From assembly GCA_019635635.1 (NCBI GenBank), contig JAHBZB010000001.1:1054001-1118000 (forward strand): a DNA stretch of 64,000 bases, given 5' to 3'. The DNA is from Xanthobacteraceae bacterium. GTDB taxonomy: Bacteria; Pseudomonadota; Alphaproteobacteria; Rhizobiales; Xanthobacteraceae. This document shows, piece by piece, positions 44,827 to 52,895 of this stretch. The position numbers and the translations under genes are program-made. Below the pieces are notes generated by a model that made no database searches, was not told the DNA's origin, and saw nothing but the letters and a program-made list of their open reading frames with translations. Within the stretch, counting starts at the first letter, position 1. Every line of letters begins with the position of its first letter.

Positions 44827-45654
44827 CTATCCGGTTTCGCCGATCCGGACCGCGCCGCGCTGTGTGGCGCCGAGCGCATGCTGCAGGGCGGGCAGCATCA
44901 CCGCGCACTCTTCTTTCAGCTTCCACGGAGGGTTCAGAACCAGAAGTCCGGTGGCGGTAAGCGGCCCATCGGCGACCGGCTTTGCCACTTCCAGTTCGAG
45001 CCGGAGGCAAGGCTTCTGTGCCGCGCGCTGGATGCGGCGGATCGCAGCATCAGTGTCGTGCCGGTTCTTTACCGGATACCAGAGCAGGTAAACGCCGGTG
45101 GCGAAGCGACGCATCGCCTCCTCGATACCGTCGGCCGCACGGCGGAATTCGGCCGGGTCTTCGTAGGGTGGGTCGATCAGGATCACGCCGCGCCGCTCCT
45201 TCGGCGGCAGCAGCGATTTCAGCGCGGTCCAGCTGTCGAGTGCCATGCACTTCGCACGGCGGTCGCGGCCGACCGCCTTTTCGAGCCTGGCATATTCTTC
45301 GGGGTGCAGTTCGCAGAACACGAGCGCGTCCCGCGGGCGGGCGAGCGCCTGCATCAGCAAAGGCGAGCCAGGATAGGCGGGCGCGTATTTTTCGACCGCG
45401 CCGAGATAAGGCTTCAGAAGTTCGAACGCCTCGCCGCGCGGAAGATTTTCGAGCAGGCGGCGGATGCCGTCATTGAATTCGCCGGTCGCGAGCGCCTGTT
45501 GCGAGTCGAGCGCATAGCGCCCGGCGCCTGCATGCGTGTCGATCGCGCGATAGGGCGCCTCCTTCGCGGCCATGAGCGTCAGCACGCGCGCGAGCACGGC
45601 GTGCTTGAAAACGTCGGCAAAATTTCCGGCGTGATAGCCGTGCCGGTAGTTCAT
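44827..45654 (-). CDS. rlmJ: 23S rRNA (adenine(2030)-N6)-methyltransferase RlmJ
   Basis: The 275-aa protein starts [20 protein letters not shown], has [15 protein letters not shown] (SAM loop), [15 protein letters not shown] (the DPPY catalytic motif of N6-adenine methyltransferases) and [13 protein letters not shown]. It methylates A2030 of 23S rRNA. The N-terminal YHAGNFADV sequence is highly specific to the family. It is followed on the same strand by the RNase T2 gene upstream and the csp gene downstream. Confidence 0.95.
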   Translation of the reverse strand: MNYRHGYHAGNFADVFKHAVLARVLTLMAAKEAPYRAIDTHAGAGRYALDSQQALATGEFNDGIRRLLENLPRGEAFELLKPYLGAVEKYAPAYPGSPLLMQALARPRDALVFCELHPEEYARLEKAVGRDRRAKCMALDSWTALKSLLPPKERRGVILIDPPYEDPAEFRRAADGIEEAMRRFATGVYLLWYPVKNRHDTDAAIRRIQRAAQKPCLRLELEVAKPVADGPLTATGLLVLNPPWKLKEECAVMLPALQHALGATQRGAVRIGETG

Positions 45655-45677
45655 GGCCGGATGTTAAAGGAGCCGCG

Positions 45678-46325
45678 TCAGCCGCGCACCGGCGGCAACG
45701 CGACCTTCGGATTGCGACAGGCCTGACGGTCGACCTGCGGGCAGGCGCGGAATTGAAGATCCTTGCTCATGCAGATCCGCACTTCACGCAGATGCCGCCG
45801 GTCGCAGGTGACCGCGATCATGTCGCCTTCGAGTTTCGGATTGGCGACGCGGAAGGCGTTTTCGATTTCGGGCGGCGAAACGGTCTGCCACTGGCTCGTG
45901 TGTTCGAACTGCGCCGGGATTTTCACGCGCTCGAAGGCGCGGCGCACCAGCGCGAAATAGTCGTCCGGCGAAAGCCCCGAGCAGGTGCCGTGCTTGCGCC
46001 ATTCGTAAATGATGAGGCGGCGGCTCGGCATGATGTCGAGCATGGAATTGATGGTGCGCTCGGAAACACGCTGTGCATTGTAGGAGCAGTCCTGCGGATA
46101 GCCGCGATCGTATTGCGGCCAGAGCCCGTGGATGACGAAGCTCAAGGGCTTGCCGCGGCGGCACTGCGCGGGATCGGCACGATTGCCCGCGGTCTCGCAA
46201 TAAGACGGCGACCAAGAAAGCGACAGCACATAGAAGTCGAACTGGCCCGGCTCGCCGTAGCGCTGCGCATTCGCAGGCAGGAGGGCGGCGAGAAGAAACG
46301 CCAGCGCGAGCGCCGCGCGGCGCAC
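45678..46325 (-). CDS. Secreted ribonuclease T2
   Basis: This 215-aa protein has a signal peptide (MRRAALALAFLLAALLPANA-Q) and FYVLSLSWSPSYCE. The first catalytic block is FVIHGLWPQYDRGYPQDCS and the second IIYEWRKHGTCSGLSPDDYF. RNase T2 cleaves RNA through 2',3'-cyclic phosphates in the periplasm. The second block usually begins His-Glu; here Tyr replaces that first His while the essential Glu and KHG His remain. Cys residues fit the expected disulfides. The start is a GTG at 46325; the following gene on the same strand is two bases away. Confidence 0.9.
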   Translation of the reverse strand: MRRAALALAFLLAALLPANAQRYGEPGQFDFYVLSLSWSPSYCETAGNRADPAQCRRGKPLSFVIHGLWPQYDRGYPQDCSYNAQRVSERTINSMLDIMPSRRLIIYEWRKHGTCSGLSPDDYFALVRRAFERVKIPAQFEHTSQWQTVSPPEIENAFRVANPKLEGDMIAVTCDRRHLREVRICMSKDLQFRACPQVDRQACRNPKVALPPVRG

Positions 46326-46327
46326 GG

Positions 46328-46792
46328 TTACGGTCTCGCCTGCTTGCAGTCCGGCGCGTAAGCGAGATTACGGTCCGCGCCGACCACGCACCAGTTCACG
46401 CCCCAGGTGAAGCCGGCGAAGCCTGTATCTTCGCCGATCGAATAATAGACCTTGGTCCAGACCTGCTTGCCGAAAGAGGCGCTCGAAACCAGCGCCTTGG
46501 CTTCGCAGTAGCGGCGCGGGATCACCTTGTCGCCCCACGGGCGGTAGGCGACTTCACGCACGTCGGCGTAGTCGTCGATGACCGCGTCGGAAGCCCAGAA
46601 GCGGCTTTCCTTCTGGCTGAAGCGCGAGGAAATAGTGCCGAGGCCCCAGTCGCAGGTGGGTACATTGCCGTCATAGCCGGGGCCGCGCAGCAGCCCGAAA
46701 TTCATCTCCAGCCAGCTTGCGGCGGCGGCCGGCTGCGCGAGCAGCGTAGAGCCGGCGAGAAGAAGGACGGTGATCGACTTGAGGCTGCGCAT
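46328..46792 (-). CDS. Secreted hypothetical protein, operonic with RNase T2
   Basis: I do not recognise the family of this 154-aa protein. It has a signal peptide (VLLLAGSTLLAQPAAAA-SW). The mature part carries four Cys (TCDWGLGTISSRFSQKE, PRRYCEAKALVSSASFG, GVNWCVVGADRNLAYAPDCK) that can form two disulfides. It lies two bases before the RNase T2 gene, so they are co-transcribed; similar pairs are known to me from Rhizobiales genomes without assigned role. No active-site motif is visible. Confidence 0.75.
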   Translation of the reverse strand: MRSLKSITVLLLAGSTLLAQPAAAASWLEMNFGLLRGPGYDGNVPTCDWGLGTISSRFSQKESRFWASDAVIDDYADVREVAYRPWGDKVIPRRYCEAKALVSSASFGKQVWTKVYYSIGEDTGFAGFTWGVNWCVVGADRNLAYAPDCKQARP

Positions 46793-46941
46793 GCGAATTT
46801 TCCCGATTTCAGGGCACGATTACTTGACCCCGGGGACCGGTCAAGCGCGGAAAGGGCACACTCGCTACGAAAATGCTGCACTTGCTTCGTTCCGGGCTCC
46901 GCACTAGCTTGCCCAGAAATCGATCCCTCCCGGAGCACTCA

Positions 46942-47511
46942 ATGTTCGTCCTCAAATCCAGGGCCGAATGGATCGCGGGCATCGCGCTTGCCGTCCTCAT
47001 GGCCGTCACCCGCATCCATCACTTCGGTATCGGGTCGGTTGCTCCGGATGCGTCCACCGGCGTGTTCTTCCTCGCAGGCGTGCTGCTCGGCTCGCCCTTG
47101 TGGATCGTCGCGTTCCTGATTGAGGCGGTGATCCTCGACGGCATCGCGCTCGGTTTCCTCAACGTCGCCGACGCCTGCATGTCGTCAGGCTATGCGCTGC
47201 TTGCGCCCGCCTATGGTGCATTATGGTTTGCCGGCCGCGCGCTGCGACCGCAGCAAACGATCGATCTGGCTGGCGCGGTGAAGTTCGCGGCGCTGGTTTG
47301 CGCGGGTACTGCCGTTTTCTTTATCGTTTCAAATCTTGGCTATTTCCTCGGCAGCGACTTCTATTCGCTCGGCCTTGCGGAATACGTCACCCGCGTGTCG
47401 CATTACTTCCCGATGTACCTTACGGTAACGTTTTTCTATTCCGCATTCGGCATCGCGGCATTCATTGCCGCGCGCCGATACGGAATCATGGAAGCTGCGT
47501 CAGCGCGCTGA
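46942..47511 (+). CDS. Multi-span membrane protein, ECF S-component-like
   Basis: This 189-aa protein has five or six hydrophobic segments (IAGIALAVLMAVTRI, GVFFLAGVLLGSPLWIVAFL, ADACMSSGYALLAPAYGALW, GAVKFAALVCAGTAVFFIVS, YLTVTFFYSAFGIAAFIAAR). The first loop HHFGIGSVAPDASTGVFFLA resembles small permease proteins related to ECF substrate-binding components. No ATPase or T-component gene is nearby, so transport is inference. The ATG at 46942 follows GGAG; the frame continues upstream without support. Confidence 0.65.
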   Translation: MFVLKSRAEWIAGIALAVLMAVTRIHHFGIGSVAPDASTGVFFLAGVLLGSPLWIVAFLIEAVILDGIALGFLNVADACMSSGYALLAPAYGALWFAGRALRPQQTIDLAGAVKFAALVCAGTAVFFIVSNLGYFLGSDFYSLGLAEYVTRVSHYFPMYLTVTFFYSAFGIAAFIAARRYGIMEAASAR

Positions 47512-47642
47512 TTTTTGCGAAATTTTTTTCGATTTCGCGTTCTTATAAGTACAAAACCCCTCGCGCCGGATGATGGCTTCCGGCGCGAAAGTGGTATTAT
47601 ACGCCTCCGAGGTTTTTGCTTTTCAATGCAGGAGGCGTGCGT

Positions 47643-48122
47643 ATGACGATTCTCGGTAAGGGTATGGCCGGCGAGCCGGTAAAGTTGTTGCAGAAGAAAC
47701 TCGGCGTTGAAGCCGACGGTGTGTTCGGTCCGGGCACCGAAAAAGCGCTCCGCGAATATCAGGCCAAGGAAAAGATCGACGTCGACGGGCTCGCGGGTCC
47801 CGACACGTTCACGCATATGGGTCTGCCCGAACTCGTCTATCTGACGGTCGGTTCGCGCGGCGAGACCGTGAAGAAGCTCCAGACCGAACTCGGCATCACC
47901 GCCGACGGCGTCTACGGCGCGGGTACCGCCAACGCGGTCAAGGCGTTCCAGAAAAAGAACGGCCTGACCGAAGACGGTATTGCCGGACCGACCACGCTCG
48001 CCAAGACCAAGACCTTCGGCAGCGTGATGAACGCGTCTGTTATTGCGGGTTCGATCATCGACGCCGGCACCAAGGCTGCGCGCAGCATCTGGGACACGAT
48101 CACCGGCGCGTTCAAGAAGTAA
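47643..48122 (+). CDS. Peptidoglycan-binding domain protein without signal peptide
   Basis: The 159-aa protein contains two PG_binding_1 repeats: GEPVKLLQKKLGVEADGVFG, GTEKALREYQAKEKIDVDGL at residues ~8-50, and GETVKKLQTELGITADGVYG, GTANAVKAFQKKNGLTEDGI at ~68-110. A C-terminal helix (MNASVIAGSIIDAGTKAARS, IWDTITGAFKK) follows. No Sec or Tat signal is present, so how it reaches the cell wall is unclear. AGGAGG precedes the ATG. A strong terminator follows, indicating a one-gene transcript. Confidence 0.85.
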   Translation: MTILGKGMAGEPVKLLQKKLGVEADGVFGPGTEKALREYQAKEKIDVDGLAGPDTFTHMGLPELVYLTVGSRGETVKKLQTELGITADGVYGAGTANAVKAFQKKNGLTEDGIAGPTTLAKTKTFGSVMNASVIAGSIIDAGTKAARSIWDTITGAFKK

Positions 48123-48133
48123 GTTTTTCTGAT

Positions 48134-48166
48134 CCGCCGCTCCAAAAAGGAGCGGCGGATTTTTTC
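48134..48166 (+). terminator. Rho-independent terminator after the peptidoglycan-binding gene
   Basis: TCCGCCGCTCC (48134-48144) and GGAGCGGCGGA (48150-48160) form an eleven-base stem with an AAAAA loop, followed by six T's. Position and strength are ideal for ending the preceding gene. Confidence 0.93.
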
Positions 48167-48234
48167 TGGCGTGCTGCTATCGCTCCGTGAAGCGGCAGGT
48201 CTTTCTTCCGCGACGCGGAGCAGGGAGGCGATCC

Positions 48235-48528
48235 ATGTCACCAACCATTATCAATCTCATCGTTCAGGTCATTGCCGGCGCACTTGCGGGCACCGCGCTC
48301 GGCAACACGCTGAAGAATCTTTCCGCGGGTCCGATCGGCAACCTCATCATCGGCGCGGTCGGCGGCGGTATCGGCGGCCAGATTTTGCAGGCGCTGATTC
48401 CGGCGCTGCAGGCGACGGCCGCAGGACCTGACATCGGCAGCATTGTCGGTCAGGCAGTCGGCGGTGGCGCGGCCGGAGCGATCCTGACCGCAATCGTCGG
48501 CGCGATCAAAAACAACATGGGCAAGTAA
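48235..48528 (+). CDS. Small glycine-rich membrane protein
   Basis: The 97-aa protein is made of glycine-zipper-like hydrophobic stretches: IINLIVQVIAGALAGTALGN, IGNLIIGAVGGGIGGQILQA, IVGQAVGGGAAGAILTAIVG, with a short basic end (IKNNMGK). GGGAGG lies six bases before the ATG. Similar Gly-zipper proteins insert into membranes or oligomerise as channels, but I recognise no specific family. It follows the peptidoglycan-binding gene with its own ribosome site and has its own terminator. Confidence 0.7.
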   Translation: MSPTIINLIVQVIAGALAGTALGNTLKNLSAGPIGNLIIGAVGGGIGGQILQALIPALQATAAGPDIGSIVGQAVGGGAAGAILTAIVGAIKNNMGK

Positions 48529-48550
48529 GTTCGTTCTTGCCGCCAAGAGA

Positions 48551-48580
48551 AGCCCCGGCGAGCGATCGCCGGGGTTTTTT
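48551..48580 (+). terminator. Rho-independent terminator after the glycine-rich gene
   Basis: CCCCGGCG and CGCCGGGG pair around AGCGAT, then TTTTTT follows. It separates this gene from the convergent 81-aa gene. Confidence 0.9.
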
Positions 48581-48583
48581 GTT

Positions 48584-48829
48584 TTACCAGTTGCGTTCGT
48601 GCAGCACGCTGCCGCCTTCGCTGTTCCAGTCGAGATCGGGAAAGACATAGCGGGCAGGAATCGGATGGCCAGTCTTCCAGACCGGCGGATAAACTTGGCG
48701 CTGGGCGACGTAGACGTTGTTGCTCCAGAAGCCATGGAAGAACGTGCGCTGGTCCGCGATCTGCGCGCCCGCTGTGGTGGTGAGCGTGAGCAGCAGGGCG
48801 GCGGCAGCTGTAAGGCGAGCGGTTTTCAT
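48584..48829 (-). CDS. Short secreted protein
   Basis: This 81-aa product has a signal peptide (LTAAAALLLTLTTTAGA-QI). Its mature part of about 58 residues is rich in Trp, Tyr and His (FFHGFWSNNVYVAQRQVYPP, IPARYVFPDLDWNSEGGSVL) with no Cys. No family is recognised. It is the first of three consecutive short secreted proteins on the minus strand. Confidence 0.65.
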   Translation of the reverse strand: MKTARLTAAAALLLTLTTTAGAQIADQRTFFHGFWSNNVYVAQRQVYPPVWKTGHPIPARYVFPDLDWNSEGGSVLHERNW

Positions 48830-48936
48830 CCGGCAGACTCCAGTGTCGTCCGGTCCAAACGCGCAAATGACCGTGCCTGTTCCCGCACAAGCAAACCGGC
48901 TCCGGGGAATGCCGGAGCCGATGCTTGTTCGTCGCC

Positions 48937-49209
48937 CTAGCGGCGGCAGACCTCGACCGGACCGCTGCGGCGGTTTTCAACCCAGCACGCACCCGACGGG
49001 CGCACGGTGACAACACCGGTATGGGCGGGCGGACCATAGGCATAGGCATTGTCCGCAGCGGCACCGAGTGCCACGCCGCCGATGCCGGCAACGATGATCG
49101 CCGGGATCACCCAGGCCGGCGTCGCTGCCGCTGGCTGGGTCGCGCCGATGGTGCCGAGGCCCAGGGCGCCGGCCGCGGCGAGTGCAATTACGGTCTTTCT
49201 GAAAATCAT
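48937..49209 (-). CDS. Short exported protein with Cys-pair tail
   Basis: The 90-aa product starts MIFRKTVIALAAAGALGLGT and has a second hydrophobic segment (TPAWVIPAIIVAGIGGVALG), so it may stay in the membrane. The tail VVTVRPSGACWVENRRSGPV followed by EVCRR has two Cys that probably pair in the periplasm. AAGGAG lies about eight bases upstream of the ATG at 49209. The Cys-x(n)-Cys-Arg-Arg tail is common in small Rhizobiales secreted proteins. Function is unknown. Confidence 0.7.
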   Translation of the reverse strand: MIFRKTVIALAAAGALGLGTIGATQPAAATPAWVIPAIIVAGIGGVALGAAADNAYAYGPPAHTGVVTVRPSGACWVENRRSGPVEVCRR

Positions 49210-49334
49210 CGTGCATCTCCTTCTTTGCCCGTAACGGTGGGCAACAGGCGGCTGCACGCATCGTTCCTGACGAAGCAAGGTGATTGCTGGACGATGTTGT
49301 GACGGCGATGTGCGAAAGGAACCGGAGTTCCGTG

Positions 49335-49769
49335 TCAGCAGCGCCAGATGTTGACCGTGGTGCGGCCCATGCTGCCGGGCACGTTCACCTGCTGTACACC
49401 GCAGGCGCCGGTTTCGCCGACGCGATGCACGACCGGCCGCGCCGGAATCTGTACCTGCGGAATCGAGCCGGTGAATTCTTCCTGCGGCGGGATGCCAATT
49501 TCGCCGTTCTGGTAGATCACCATGGGTCCGGTTAGCGCAGGCAGCGGCTGGAAGCGGCGATGATACCGCCAGCCGTAGCGGTGATGCCGGTTGACGTAGG
49601 AGTAATTCCGCGGCGTGACCGGGAAGCGGTAATCCAGCGGGCGATTGACGCCATGCGCGCGGAACGGCGACGTGTTCGACGCGGCCTGTGCGCTGTTCGA
49701 TTCAACGCCGGAAAAGGCCGCGAACGAAAAAGCGAACACGAGCGCAACGGCAGCCGTCGTTTTCTTCAT
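49335..49769 (-). CDS. Secreted protein with C-terminal Cys pair
   Basis: The 144-aa protein has a signal peptide (MKKTTAAVALVFAFSFAAFS). A basic, Tyr/His-rich region follows (YSYVNRHHRYGWRYHRRFQP), then a C-terminal segment GETGACGVQQVNVPGSMGRT ending VNIWRC. The two Cys resemble the tail of the neighbouring 90-aa protein. I recognise no enzyme motif. The ATG at 49769 is preferred; the frame is open far upstream but without signal-like sequence. Confidence 0.68.
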   Translation of the reverse strand: MKKTTAAVALVFAFSFAAFSGVESNSAQAASNTSPFRAHGVNRPLDYRFPVTPRNYSYVNRHHRYGWRYHRRFQPLPALTGPMVIYQNGEIGIPPQEEFTGSIPQVQIPARPVVHRVGETGACGVQQVNVPGSMGRTTVNIWRC

Positions 49770-49925
49770 GACGCCACTCCTGACATGCCCGCCGCATCCG
49801 GGAGAAAGCGTAGACCCGTTTGCCACTGGAAGTCGACAAGATTGATCGCGGCTTGCATGGCTCCGTAATCGTGGCAATGCCGCGCGACCGTGATATGACT
49901 TAACGCAAGAGAGGGGCCGGCTGAA

Positions 49926-50435
49926 ATGAAGTGCTACTGGTGCCGCGACACCGCGCAGGTCGATGCGGCTGCGAGGCTGTTTTCGTCCAATTTGACGGCG
50001 GCTTATATCTCGCACTCCGAATTACAGGGCCCACGCGCGATTGCGCCCGGCAAATGGCACCCCGACATTGCAAGGATCATCCGCGAAGATTTGGCGGCAC
50101 GCATCGGCGCCGCCGAGGATGCGCCGGTTGGCGGACAGACGCAGCTCGCCGCGATATTGGAGAATGATGACCGCATGGTCGGCGTGTTTTTCGTTACGTT
50201 CTCCCGTGACGGCGCTGTCCCCTACGCAGTGCTCGAGGACATGGTCGTTGAGGCGGATGCGCGCGGCAAAGGTTACGGTTCCTTCTTTATGGAATGGATC
50301 AATCAGGAATGTCTCAAGCGCGGCATCAAGCGGCAGTTTCTCGAGAGCGGTATTGAAAATCACGACGCGCATCACCTGTTCGAGAAACAGGGTTTCAAAC
50401 AGGTATCGGTCGTGATGATGAAAGAGATTTCGTAG
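49926..50435 (+). CDS. GNAT family N-acetyltransferase
   Basis: This 169-aa acetyltransferase has VGVFFVTFSRDGAVPYAVLE, DMVVEADARGKGYGSFFMEW (the acetyl-CoA Q/R-x-x-G-x-G loop) and LESGIENHDAHHLFEKQGFK. It has the complete fold but an unknown acceptor. The stop is nine bases before the next gene's ATG, so they are co-transcribed. Its codon use is somewhat more A/T-rich than the surrounding genes. Confidence 0.85.
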   Translation: MKCYWCRDTAQVDAAARLFSSNLTAAYISHSELQGPRAIAPGKWHPDIARIIREDLAARIGAAEDAPVGGQTQLAAILENDDRMVGVFFVTFSRDGAVPYAVLEDMVVEADARGKGYGSFFMEWINQECLKRGIKRQFLESGIENHDAHHLFEKQGFKQVSVVMMKEIS

Positions 50436-50444
50436 GATTTGGCC

Positions 50445-51443
50445 ATGCAGCCGATTGTAACGATCGCAATTATTTTTCTCGAGTTTGTTTCGCTGCTGTG
50501 CTCGCTCTACATCACATATTTTATTTGGCTCCGCTGGAAAAACGAAGAAGGTGCGCACGACCCGCTCAAACTTGACCTTGCTTTTGTTGCTGCCAGTCTT
50601 CTATTTGTTGCTTTGATCTTCGCGTCGCTCTGGGGCGCGCATAGGCTTTCCGCTGATGGCACTATTCTCGATGCAGCTTCGCTGCTCGGCGGAAGTTTTG
50701 TAGTCGCCGGGTTTCTTTACGGCGGCTATTTGCGCAACAGGTGGGATGACGATCGCATTCGCTACGCGGTCTTGCTTTGGGCCACGCTATGGGCGGTAAT
50801 CGTTTTCTTTCTGTTCGTTGCCTGGCATTGGCGCGATCTAAAGCCCGACGAGAGCGCATTGCAGGTCATCAACAATGCCGCGCAAATTCTCGGCATCGTG
50901 ATCGCAGCGGCGATGATCGTGATCACAAATCATCTCAACTCGAAGCAACAGAATGCGACGGCGCAGCACAAGATCTATCAGACGCTCGAACTGCAATCGG
51001 TGCAGCTTTTTCAATGGGAGTGCGAGCATCCGCAATTCGCGAAGATGTTCTGGTTCGCGGAAAACCCGCCGCGCGACGAGTTGAAGCGGCATTTGCTGCG
51101 GCAATATATCTGTCAGACGCTCAATCTTTTCGAAATGGCAGTGCGCTTTCGGCGCCAGAAGATCGTCGCACCCGAGGTGTTCGGCTCATGGGTGATCTGG
51201 ATGTGGGAAGTTTGCCGCGCGCCGGTTTTTCAGAAGCTCTGGGGTGGCGAGGGCGGCATCTGGACAAATTACGTCGCTGAGTTTCGCAGGATCATGACGC
51301 GCGGCATCGAAATCACCAGTGAGTCGGGCAACGAAGCCTCGCAAAGGAAAGCATTCTTCAAGTTTGTCGGCGAACTTTTCGATTGTGAGGACGTAGAGCA
51401 CTGGATGGATATATCTGTTCAAGACTTTCGGCAGAGAAAATAG
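50445..51443 (+). CDS. Five-segment membrane protein with cytoplasmic tail
   Basis: The 332-aa protein has membrane segments near residues 3-26, 45-66, 76-95, 104-125 and 141-158 (IVTIAIIFLEFVSLLCSLYI, LDLAFVAASLLFVALIFASL, LLGGSFVVAGFLYGGYL, AVLLWATLWAVIVFFLFVAW, ILGIVIAAAMIVITNHL). A ~170-aa soluble tail follows, with WECEHPQFAKMFWFAENPPR and LNLFEMAVRFRRQK. The tail recalls DUF4760-like proteins, but I am not certain. The ATG at 50445 has AGGAT six bases upstream. Composition is a little A/T-richer than neighbours. Confidence 0.65.
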   Translation: MQPIVTIAIIFLEFVSLLCSLYITYFIWLRWKNEEGAHDPLKLDLAFVAASLLFVALIFASLWGAHRLSADGTILDAASLLGGSFVVAGFLYGGYLRNRWDDDRIRYAVLLWATLWAVIVFFLFVAWHWRDLKPDESALQVINNAAQILGIVIAAAMIVITNHLNSKQQNATAQHKIYQTLELQSVQLFQWECEHPQFAKMFWFAENPPRDELKRHLLRQYICQTLNLFEMAVRFRRQKIVAPEVFGSWVIWMWEVCRAPVFQKLWGGEGGIWTNYVAEFRRIMTRGIEITSESGNEASQRKAFFKFVGELFDCEDVEHWMDISVQDFRQRK

Positions 51444-51449
51444 AGCGCT

Positions 51450-51953
51450 TCATTTTCTTCCTTTCAGCACGCGCCAGCCTTTCTTGCCGTCGCAGTCCTT
51501 GGTCTCGCGCCAGAACACGAGCTTGGGCTTTAAGGCATTCTGCGCGATCCAGCGTGCCTCGGTGCGGCAGACCGATTCATCTTCCGGATTGACGAACAGG
51601 GAATTGAACTCCCGCGTCGCCGGGAAAAACTCCACGTTGGAAATCTCTTCAAGCGGCGTGCCACGCGGCACCGGAAAGCGGATCAGCTTCGCGTCCTTGC
51701 CGTTCTTGTCGCGGGAGAAAACCTGCGCCTTGATGAAGTTGGCGTGGTTGCTCGGACATTTCGACTGCCACAGCCAGCCGCCGGCGAAGGCGTCGCGGGT
51801 GATGATGTCGTCGGCTTCGTCGCAGGTAACCGCCGCCCGCACTTCCTTCGGAGCTTCGGCTCGCCGGAAGATAGCGTGGCTGTCCTCCTCGGCCTTGGAT
51901 GACGCTACGGCGATTAGGCAGAACGCGGCGGCGGTAAACAAGCGAGGATACAT
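51450..51953 (-). CDS. Secreted hypothetical protein (possibly DUF1176-related)
   Basis: This 167-aa product has a signal peptide (YPRLFTAAAFCLIAVASSKA-EE). Its mature part has four Cys, including VTCDEADDIITRDAFAGGWL, SVCRTEARWIAQNAL and RETKDCDGKKGWRVLKG. The layout of acidic Cys-containing strands and the Trp-Arg end resembles DUF1176 proteins, although it is shorter. The ATG at 51953 was chosen because upstream codons are not signal-like. It converges on the five-segment membrane protein with six bases between. Confidence 0.65.
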   Translation of the reverse strand: MYPRLFTAAAFCLIAVASSKAEEDSHAIFRRAEAPKEVRAAVTCDEADDIITRDAFAGGWLWQSKCPSNHANFIKAQVFSRDKNGKDAKLIRFPVPRGTPLEEISNVEFFPATREFNSLFVNPEDESVCRTEARWIAQNALKPKLVFWRETKDCDGKKGWRVLKGRK

Positions 51954-52078
51954 CGGAAGCTCCCGGGCGGCGATTTTCGCATGGCGGGGGCCTAGCCGGA
52001 AGCGCGCTCGCGCTTTCGTCATTTTCCGCCGCGCGCGGTTGGTTTATAAGCGCGCCCGACCCGGAACGGGGAAAGGCT

Positions 52079-52465
52079 ATGAAACGGTTTCCGCTCACTG
52101 TTATGGCGGCCTTGGCGATGACGGCGTCCGCATCGGCCTCGGCTAATCTCGACTGCTCCGCGCAGGACAAGAATGTCGAACTTACGGTCGAGGCGATCAC
52201 CTCCCGCGACGGCAAGTATCTCGCGAGCCTGCGCGGCGAATTGCAGCTTGCTTCGGGTATCAAGCTTTCGTTCGAGCGGAGCGACGTGAAGTCTTATAAC
52301 TGGGGCAAGAATGTCGCGCTGGTGCTTCTCAAACAAACCCCGCAAGGCGCGGTCGAAGTCCGCATCTATGCCAAGCCGAAAGACGAAATCGAACTCGCGG
52401 GCAGCTACGTCGTGACCTTGGGCAAAACCAAAGTCTCCGGCAAAGCGCAGTGCTCTGGAGGCTGA
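52079..52465 (+). CDS. Secreted two-Cys beta protein, member 1 of trio
   Basis: The 128-aa protein has a signal peptide (FPLTVMAALAMTASASASA-NL). Its mature domain begins LDCSAQDKNVELTVEAITSR and ends VTLGKTKVSGKAQCSGG, with one Cys at each end. The strand-rich middle (LQLASGIKLSFERSDVKSYN, GAVEVRIYAKPKDEIELAGS) suggests a disulfide-closed beta sandwich. The next gene starts four bases later and encodes the same layout; both share D-x-K-NV and R-SDVK elements, so they are paralogues. Function is unknown. Confidence 0.72.
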   Translation: MKRFPLTVMAALAMTASASASANLDCSAQDKNVELTVEAITSRDGKYLASLRGELQLASGIKLSFERSDVKSYNWGKNVALVLLKQTPQGAVEVRIYAKPKDEIELAGSYVVTLGKTKVSGKAQCSGG

Positions 52466-52469
52466 GCGG

Positions 52470-52895
52470 ATGAAACGGCTTCTTTTCATAGCCGCGGCGT
52501 TGCTTGCGCTCTCCGTGCCGGCTTTCGCCTCGGCCGGGTTTTCCTGCGAGGCCGACGACAAGAACGTGACCAAGCTCTCAGTCGGCGGCGCGACCCCGCG
52601 CTCGGGCGGCAACCTGATCAATTTCGGTGCCGAGCTCGAAATCGACGGTGAGAAGATCGTGTTCAGGCAATCGGACGTGAAGCGTTACTTCGGCGCGGGC
52701 GGCGTGATCCGGGTTCGCGTCGGCGCGCGCGCGGGCGAGCGCGACTATCTCGTGATGGTGGACGCGAAGCGCAATCCGAAAGACGAGGATGACTGGTCCG
52801 GCACGTATGAGGTGCGCTATGGCCCGGCGGCCGTGCCGGGCAAGAAGACCGCGCCGCAGATCAGACGCGGCAAGGTAAAATGTTTCGTCGAGTGA
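52470..52895 (+). CDS. Secreted two-Cys beta protein, member 2 of trio
   Basis: The 141-aa product has a signal peptide (LLFIAAALLALSVPAFASA-GF). It begins FSCEADDKNVTKLSVGGATP and ends RRGKVKCFVE with a second Cys. It shares with member 1 the CxADDKNV/CSAQDKNV start and the RQSDVKRYF/RSDVKSYN element. The central region LEIDGEKIVFRQSDVKRYFG is strand-rich. The third gene overlaps its last 16 bases, so the trio is translated from one transcript. Confidence 0.72.
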   Translation: MKRLLFIAAALLALSVPAFASAGFSCEADDKNVTKLSVGGATPRSGGNLINFGAELEIDGEKIVFRQSDVKRYFGAGGVIRVRVGARAGERDYLVMVDAKRNPKDEDDWSGTYEVRYGPAAVPGKKTAPQIRRGKVKCFVE

